Assembly: GCF_036588685.1 (NCBI RefSeq)
Contig: NC_086375.1
Coordinates: 52,770,955-52,834,954 of the forward strand
Length of the DNA stretch: 64,000 nt
DNA from: Mytilus trossulus
Lineage: Eukaryota > Mollusca > Bivalvia > Mytilida > Mytilidae
Direction of reading: 5' to 3'
The position numbers were made by a program, and so were the translations under genes. The notes beneath the pieces are model-generated. The model had not been told where the DNA came from. It saw nothing but the letters and a program-made list of their open reading frames with translations, and made no database searches. Numbering within the stretch: the first letter of the stretch is position 1; each line of letters opens with the position of its first letter. Below, piece by piece: positions 33,301 through 42,300 of the stretch.

Positions 33301-36300
33301 TTTAGGGGTAGCAACCCAACAATGGGTTTTCTGATTCATCTGAAAATTTCAGGGCAGATAGATGTTGACCTGATGAACAATTTTACCCCATGTCAGATTT
33401 GCTCTAAATGCTTTGGTTTTTGAGTTATAAGCCAAAAACTGCATTTTACCCCTATGTTCTATTTTTAGCCATGGCGGCCATCTTGGTTGGTTGGCCGGGT
33501 AAAAAAACACAAATTTTAAACTAGATAAATCAATGATGATTGTGGCCAAGTTTGGTTTAATTTGGCCCAGTAGTTTCAGAGGAGAAGATTTTTGTAAAAG
33601 TTAACGCCGGACAACGGACGACGACGGACGACGGACGCCAAGTGATGAGAAAAGCTCACTTGGTCCTTCGGGCCGGTGAGCTAAAAAAACAAATGCGGAT
33701 TACACACTAAAACAGAGGGAAACGCATTAAATATCAGAGGAGAACAACGACACAACATCAAAATGTAGCACACACAGAAAGGAACTTAGCATTAGACAAA
33801 ATACGATGAGAATAACAAATATAACATTGTATGTAACATTTTTTTTTATTTACCAACATTTATCAGTGAGATGACCACATGGTATATACAACGTTTTCTA
33901 CTTCATTAACTTTGCAAATTGGGAATTGTATGACTTTTGTAAATAGCATTTTCTGAATAAACCATGTTATATTTTCTACCTAACTAACCTTTATCAGATA
34001 GGTGACCACAAGGTATACGAGAAAGTATAAACAACTTTACTCTCGGCCGGAACAATAGAAGAAGAAGACCAATCACCATGAGGATTCCCGAGGCAATAAT
34101 GGCAACTATAACACCAGCTGGTAGATGCATCTTTTTTGTAGTAGTAGTATTTGTGATTGAAACAGTTGTTCCTGTATGAAATTAAGACATTTCTAAATTA
34201 TAAACAAAATACATACTAAACTAAGTATTTGTTTAGTTAAGGTCTTCTTTTTTTCCAAAAGGAAAGACCTTTCTTCATTTTTTATTTCTTTTTTCGCCGA
34301 ACTTTAACAACGTTAGCTGTCTTTACCTTAAGACATGTTGCTTTCAGGTTCACACTTTGTAACAGAGTCACAAATACCTATCCGGTACTCACCCTATTAG
34401 TCAATGTTAGTCTGCACAATTCCAAAAAACCTTGTTATGAGGTGAACACCGTAACAGTAAGAGGTAGAAAAAAAACGAAGGGTGGTTTATGTCAAGGAAC
34501 AGAACCTGTTTTGTTAGATACATTTGGATAGAAAAGATTCAACGACTTCTTGGTTGTATTGCGCCTATTTCGAAATCAATCGATGTCTGTTGGCCACTAC
34601 AACTCAGAAACCGTGAGATGTAGCTGTTCCAGACCGTATGAATATTTGGAACGTATGCGTACTTTCTCAAAATACTCATACGGTCGAACGATACGAGTAC
34701 GGTCTGACTAATATTAAAAAAGAATGTCATGTTTATAAGATACAAATGCATTTATATAGCAGATCAACATAACTTAACTACCAAATTAATATAAAAAAGT
34801 TCAATTGTAATTGAAACAAATCTTTTTATATTTCAACTTTTTTAAAATTCACGCTAATTAAATATGTTAATCTCTTGCATCTAGCATGTCGATCAGCAAT
34901 ACATTTATTGAATTATGATCAGTGAAATTGAAGACGTCGGAAGTAAATATCATGTGGGAGGTCAATTGTTTTGGAATATTTAGCAACTATACCACAAAAT
35001 GCAAATGCAAAGAAACATGCATGAACTGCATACATGAAAATGTAAAAAATATTACGTTACTTGAATTGTGTCACCTTGGGCGATATTACCATAGATTTAC
35101 TATTAAACAAAATTTAATACTCAATTTCAAATGTTCGTTTGTTCATTTTATCTTATTGTAATAGTTTAAACATATTTATTTATAGTGGATTGGGAAACAA
35201 GTTTTGTAACTTATATTAATCCCTTTCCACTTTGCGGGTGCGAGTGCTGCCTTGTACCGCCATTAGCCTACTCTTTTTCGAAATCTACAAGGGTGTCTTT
35301 AACGTGCAAGAGATATGGCTCTCTCTTAACACGGTGTAATATATATAGGGGGTTGAATCCGCGTTTCCGGAAATACTGTGCAGTCCGTATATGATTTTGT
35401 TATATACATGTATGTAATTGTAATCACATGTACTGTCTCTTTTTCATTTTGCAAGTGCCATTAAAGGACGTAATTTTATTAGCTGTTAATGTTTTGCCTC
35501 TCGCACCCCCATACAGGATCATTACATGGCGGAGGACCCGAAATATTACTTCATTCAAAGGACTTTATTTGTGTAAACCTGAACTGAAATGATCTGAAAT
35601 GAATTGAAAATTGTTTTCCCCATAATTTTCACTGAAGTGGGAAAACCACGTGGGTGGTCAAATTTTTGTATGTGTGTCCATGCAGATTAAAATTTTCTTC
35701 AAGTTGCCGTATGAATCCCAGTTTTCTGTACGTGAGATTCATCTCATTACAGGCGTAATATTTAACATGCACATTTATTTTTTTTTATCTGTACGTGAGA
35801 TTTATCTCATTACAGTGTTGGTTTTTTTTCTGCGTTGATGTCGGCGCCGAAATATAGCAATTTAAATGATATGAGCGATGGTGAGTCTACTTTAAGTTTA
35901 CACTCATTAGTTGAAACGGTCGACGAATTTACCGACGATTCACTTTTAAGTTCATATTTATTGGCACCGACTAGGCCTTCTCAAAACCATGAATTAGATC
36001 AAAGTTTACATTTATTAGCCCCGACTAGGCCCTCTCAAACCAACAAATTAGATCGTTCTATGCCAATTTTAACACCACAAATAAGTTTGGTTAACAGATT
36101 GCATCAAAATAATTTGACTTATAACACAAGTGCATGTTACACTACAAGTACGCCTAGATTAGAACATACAAGTATACCTAGAATAGTACATACAGCTGTC
36201 ATGGAAAAACTAGCTCCGTGTAGGAAATTCAGGGGATATTCCCATGAAAATGGACTTGTTTTCTTGCGCGAATTTGACTCTTTCGCTACACTACATAAAA

Positions 36301-39300
36301 TGCCTTATGAATACCAAAGGCGAATAGCAGCTTTTCATCTCCAGTTAACGGGCCCGGCCCTCACGTGGTTTAACTCGTTAACATTCAATGACAAAAGCTC
36401 CTGGGAAAAACTTATTGAACTGTTTAAGAGAAAATATGTAAATCTCGATTGGCAAAGTCCAACAATCATGCTAGAAAATGAGGTTTTTGAACACATAAAG
36501 TTGTCACCGGGTCAAGCACTCGAAGATTTTTACTGCCAGCTTGTAGAAAAAGCTCAATTATTACACAAAGCTGATCATGAAATTCTCACCAAATTCATCC
36601 AGGGTCTTGCCGAAAAGTTAGCTTTCTTTGTAAGGACAGGTAACCACAAAGACAGTAATGGTGCACTATCATCTGCCAAAATGGGCGAAGCATACGGGTA
36701 CAGGTTACATGATGAGATATCTGTTTCTGCCATCAAACAACAAATTACACCTAAAGCTGTTGCCGAACAAAACCCGTCAGTCGTACATGAACTGAAATCT
36801 CAAATTCAAGACAATTGCCAATGCTTGACGAGGATGTTTATTTTGAACCTTTTTGTCCGTGAGATTTATCTCATGACAATTTATTAATCTGTATACAGCG
36901 ATGTTTTTCTTGAACTTATTGTCCGTGAGATTTATCTCATGACAATGCCCTTTATTGATGGTACAACGACTTTTTCTGGCGAACTTTTCATGTTTTTTTC
37001 CGTGGGATTTATCTCATGACAATCCGTTACTATGATGTCAGATGAAATTCAGTACAGAGCGGAGCCCTATTTCAATGTTATTCAATAAGAACTTTTAAAT
37101 ATACGGACATTAGTTTGTTTGCATATATAATATACATGTACATGGAAACTGATTATAAACTGCTTAAGATTTTTTTTGCATATGTTGATATTACTTATCA
37201 TTTTGAAATACTTGAACAATTCGTATTTTGTATGTTTAATTTGCTTGATTTTTTCTGAGGAAAATAATGAACGATTGTTGATATTGCGTATACATGACAT
37301 TATGCTAAACACATTTTTATACATGTAGATTTTTATTTCAATTTCATTCACATGAGTATCAAGTTTGAATTATCTAGTCTTTAATATTTGATTTATTTAA
37401 TTTTGTAACATAATAGCAGAAAGTTGGTACTGCTGCGTTTTCAGATTTGTAATTCAATAATTATTTTCTATGAGAAATGCCGATTTTTGTATGTTTATAT
37501 TGAACATCGATCTTTACTATTTTTGAAATATGTTGATGAGATCGTATGAATATGGTTCATTTTGTATTTAGTGGATTTTTAAGGAAACACGATAGTGATA
37601 TACAGTTTCAGTAGCAAACAATTTAAGGAAAATGTAGAGAGAATATTTTTTTTTGTTGTGTTTTTTTTTTGCATGGTATAAAGACGGAAATCTGTAGTTT
37701 GCGTCCAGTTTTGGAACTTTTATGAGGAGTATATTATCTAGGATCTATGTTAGTGATATCGAGATAATTTCATAAATAAACCCCGTGAATTGTATCTTTC
37801 TGATATGTTTTATCTGTTAGCAATTTTATATTTTTTATGAGAGTGTGTGTGTGTAAATGGGTTTGGTGCACCATGATTCTGTGAGAGATTGTTGATATAT
37901 TTTTTTGAAACTTGCAACTTATGAAATGGGATCATTATAGGACATTTTCACAATATTGTAAGAGTTAGGGGCTCTGTTGAATTTATTACTCAATGATACA
38001 TGTATCACGAAACAATTTCAGATCTGTAAAAATATATTTAACTACTAACTTTCAAAAGTTGAGATTTCGCAACGTCAGATAATTGTAATTTTTCATGCTG
38101 TGTTTTGAGATGGTATATGAGTTGGTGCATATATATTGTAAAGCGAATTCAACCCTGAGCAAAATTTACATTTTTCTTTTGTCGGGGGGATGTAATATAT
38201 ATAGGGGGTTGAATCCGCGTTTCCGGAAATACTGTACAGTCCGTATATGATTTTGTTATATACATGTATGTAATTGTAATCACATGTACTGTCTCTTTTT
38301 CATTTTGCAAGTGCCATTAAAGGACGTAATTTTATTAGCTGTTAATGTTTTGCCTCTCGCACCCCCATACAGGATCATTACAACGGGTCAGCCATTTATC
38401 GTCCCCTTCCGACGGACTATCATCGTTTCCTCAAGACTATACTCGCAAATGGTGTCAAGGAAGAGCCGAAAATTGAGTTCCTGAAATTTTCATCCCAGAC
38501 AGGAATCGAACCAGGAACCTTTGTGCTAGTAGTCCGATGCACTAACCACTACACCACGGCTCTCTTATTGTAATAAATTATCAATAACAATTTGTAAAAC
38601 TAAAAATCACTTGTAAAATAGAGATTGTGATAATTGCTTGTTTTAATTTAAATAATTACCCATATGATAAAATAACATGTATGGTCAGCTCGTACCGGAC
38701 CGTACTCGTATACTCATACGGTCCGACCATACGCGGCTGGTCGGACCGTACGAGTATACGTATACGGCCCGGACTGGAACATAGCCACCTATGATTTTCA
38801 CAAATGATCATTATGTGAACTTGAAAATGTCTCAATATCAAATGTGTACGTTGACCTTGACATTTGGCTCACAACTTATGGAATAATCTCAAAAACAATT
38901 ATATTTACGTCTTAGTCTTGAATAGTGGAAATTGGTCATTTAGGTACAACCATATTAAAATTTACCGAATAGATTTGACCTTGGCGTAAGTTGCAAATCA
39001 TCCGTTATCGGTTTCTAAAAAGACCAAATTATCTTTAACTAATAAACTTAAGATTCTAGACCAAAAGAGTTTTTTGCAATGACACTGGGACAATTGCCCT
39101 GACAAAGGTCACAAGGTTAGCGTCATGTCCAAGATAGCGAACTATGTTTTAAGCTGTTTAGTTTTGATCTCTCTTTAAGGATCATAACCCATGTTTACAG
39201 ATTCTTAAAAGTAGCGAATGAAGTGTTTTACCATACTTTAAAGGTTGTGTTTTGACGCTTTTCAGAGCATTCTACGTCCAAGTCAACATATTTTTTACAT

Positions 39301-42300
39301 TATTATAAAGGGAAAAACTCTCAATTATTCACGAACAATTGGCATTTAAATGTATTAATTGTTTTTTTGGTACAATTGGGGCGAACAAGAGAGCGATATA
39401 GTGTGTAGATAATTGCATTTTGATGAAAGCTGTAGATGTCTGTAGGTTTTTTTTTCAGCAATCATAAATGATACTTTTGTTCAAAATGAATATCCCCAAA
39501 CCCTCGTATCTAAATTGTAAAAGAAAATCGTTGGGTTCGAATTTCTGTAAAACTATGGATTCATCTGAATGTTTGAAAAGAAAACTATGCTGACTGCTAG
39601 AAAAATGGTGAAATGACTTTTGTTTATTTCGGGTGTCTTTCAGTTCTTTTTTATACGCCCGTCAAAATTTTGACAGGACGTATTATGGTATACAAATGTC
39701 CGATGTCCGTCTGTCTGTCCGTCCGTCTGTCTGTCCGGCGTAAACATGTCGCACCGTAACTTGAGAACGACTTATCCATTTTTTTTAGTTATATTAATCT
39801 TAATATCTGTATACTTTTTGGTGATGATTCAAAATTTTATTTTTGAGTTATTGAGTATTTTGTAAAAAAAAAAGGGGGGGGAGGTTTTTTTTACATGTCG
39901 CACCATATCTCAAAAACGATTAATGATTATTGCTTAAAACTTTACAAATGTCTTTGTTATATTAATCTAAAGATCTGTATACTTTTTGTTGATGATTCAA
40001 AATTTTTGAGTTATTGAGTATTTTGTTAAAAAATGGGAGGGTTTTTTTACATGTTGTGCCGTATCTCAAAAACAATTTATGATTATTGCTTAAATTTTAC
40101 ACACTTCTTTGTTGTATTAATCTAAAGATCTGTCTACTTTTTGGTGATGATTCAAAATTCCATTTTTGAGTTATTAAGTATTTAGTTAAACAGAGGAGGG
40201 TTTTTTTACATGTCGCGCCGTATCTCAAAAATAATTTATGATTATTGCTTAAAACTTTACAAACTTCTTTGTTGTATTAATCTAAAGATCTGTATACTTT
40301 TTGGTTTTGATTCAAAATTTTATTTATAGTGATATTTAGTTTTTTGTAAAAAAAAACAGGGTTGGGGTTTCACATGTCCCGCCGTGTCTCAAAAACAATA
40401 TATGGTTATTGCTTAATACTTTCTCAGAAACTATTTATGATTATTGCATAAAAATTCCACACATGACGTCGGGCGTATCATGCGCTCATGGCGCAGCTGT
40501 TTATTTAATTATATTACTATTTACTTGTTTTCTATATTATTTAACAGTACTATACTTTTTGCATCGGATATTTATATAACAAATTGTAAATATAAAGATA
40601 TATACTACCACCTTGTAATTGTTACGAGAAAACAAATGTACACAAACACAAGTATTAAGAATCAAGTTTTATACTTACGTTTCTTTAAAATATGAACTTC
40701 AAAATACTGATAATCAGAAGTGGATGATACAATACAGATGAAAGTTTGGTTAAAATCACTCTCATTGGTGTCTGTGATAGTTAGATTGACTTCAACGTAT
40801 GTTTCACCGTATCTGATAAATAAAAAAATAAGAATGTGTCCCCAGCACACTGGTGCCCCATCAGCACTATCATTTTCTATGTTCAGTAGGCAGTGAAAAT
40901 GGGGGAAATCTCTAAATTGGCAATAAAAATTAGAAAGATCATATCATGGGAAACATGTGTACTAAGTTTCAAGTTGAATGGACTTCAAATTCCTCAAATA
41001 CTACCTCGACCAAAAACTTAAACCAAAACTATAACCTGAAGTGGGACAGACGGACGAACGAACGGACGAACGAACAGACGAACGAATAGACAAACCAACA
41101 ACCATTTTTTTCTTCGAGATAAAGAACATAATATTGACTTGCAGACAATATGAATATTTGTAATTTTGAGGATAAAATAAATCAGAATATAACTATCAAG
41201 GTTTCCTTTACAATCTGAAGAGTTAAAAAGCGCATATAACACAATTCATAAAAAAACCGGAGAAGATAGATTGAAATATATAGTCAGAAAGTTACTCATT
41301 CTGGTGTGTTTAATTTTATTTATCACAAAACAAATCATATTTATAACTTTCAAACCATAAAAATGAGTAGAATCAAAATAACTTACTTTTCTGCGTTACT
41401 GGTGGAGTATCTAGAGTTATTTATAAAATCATAGTTCTCATCATACCACCCCACTTGTCTGAATTTGTCAATTGTACAACCAAAATCTCCAGCACAAGAA
41501 AATGTAACAGTGTCACCAATACTAGCATACTTGTCTTGTGGGGCTATATATAGTGGTGTTTCTCTTTCTGTACAAGCTGGAGTTAAAATAGACAATTAAG
41601 ATTATTTGATTGTTACATGTAATGCAAAGAGGTCAGGCCAAATCTTTATGAATTTGTTTTATTTACCATCTGACTACTTGGCTCCTTAGGATATGCACTC
41701 TCTCTATTGGTTTGATTTCAACATTTAGCAGTGACGTCCGATTATTATTAGTGTGATTTTCATTACTGAAAGCTTTTGCAAGTTCAAACCTAAATAGTTA
41801 GGTGAAGAATGCTATCAACTGATTTTTATAGTTCGTTCTTATGTTGTACTGTTATGCCATTGTCCCAGGTTAGGTGAGGGTTAGTATCACGCTAACATGT
41901 TTAACCCCGCCACATTAATTATTTATGTGCCTGTCCCAAGTCAGGAGCCTGTAATTCAGTGGTTGTCTTTTGTTTTTGTGTTGCATACTTGTTTTTCGTT
42001 CATTTTTCTATTTGAATAAGGGCGTTTGTTTTCTCGTTTGAATTTATTAAACATTGTCATATCGGGGTCTTTATGGCTGACTATGCGGTATGGGCTTTGC
42101 TCATTGTTGAAGGCCGTACGGTGACCTATAGTTGTTAAATTCTGTGCTATTTTGGTTTCTTGTGGACAGTTGTCTCGTTGGCGATCATGCCACATCTTCG
42201 TTTTATATCACCTGTATTGCTCCTGATCTGGAATCGTGTCCTTTGTCGACAATACTAAGCCCTTATAAAGGTCTTCAATTTCCTTTTATTTTGAAGCAAT

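Larger units (their letters stand above)
30802..33988. other. Gene C intron between TIR and TM exons
   Basis: Mostly a composite repeat (R5, 32030-33685) and an R3 fragment (33690-33800). 30802-32030 is AT-rich; the frames at 31115 and 31449 show no domain. Confidence 0.5.
35335..38382 (+). mobile_element. Short LTR retrotransposon, gag only
   Basis: Two 192-bp LTRs (35335-35526, 38191-38382) begin TGTAAT and end ATTACA, and I count a single difference (35380 g, 38236 a). A PBS starts TGGCGGAGGACCCG directly after the left LTR, a purine tract GGGGGGA directly precedes the right LTR, and ACGG is duplicated at both outer borders (35331-35334, 38383-38386). The interior (2.66 kb) encodes a gag-like protein but no protease, RT or integrase, so it would need enzymes from a relative. 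It is antisense to gene C and sits inside a SINE. Confidence 0.93.
35164..38562 (-). mobile_element. tRNA-derived SINE, interrupted by an LTR element
   Basis: The minus strand starts at 38562 with gagccgtggtgtagtggtta, a tRNA-like head. A box TGGTGTAGTGG is at 38546-38556 and B box GGTTCGATTCC at 38502-38512. The body runs to 38387, is interrupted by 35335-38386, and resumes at 35334 to about 35164. Without the insert it is about 347 bases. A 13-base direct repeat tcttattgtaata flanks it (35151-35163 and 38563-38575), as expected for target duplication. It lies on the same strand as gene C, in its intron. The family is not named here. Confidence 0.85.
34172..40678. other. Gene C intron carrying the nested SINE/LTR element and R6
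   Basis: The longest intron in the window (6.5 kb), between the TM and Ig2 exons. It holds R4 copies, a SINE interrupted by an LTR retrotransposon, and the R6 composite repeat. Confidence 0.6.

Noticed and set aside
32411..33549. Repeated short minus-strand frames with TNQPRWP/QPRWPPWLKIE text
   Set aside because: They recur because the R5 units recur; frames are broken differently in each unit.
34922..35161. 79-codon open frame on the plus strand with several cysteines
   Set aside because: Cysteine-rich by chance; no signal peptide, no splice sites in a consistent frame, and it lies in a gene C intron on the other strand.
35335..38382. Endogenous retrovirus
   Set aside because: No env-like frame and no pol; the structure is that of a short gag-only LTR retrotransposon.
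38492..38562. Functional tRNA gene on the minus strand
   Set aside because: A and B boxes are present, but the unit continues into a SINE body and the whole is framed by a 13-bp target duplication.
39786..40440. CRISPR-like array of spaced repeats
   Set aside because: Units are head-to-tail diverged copies of about 160 bp without unique spacers, in an animal genome.
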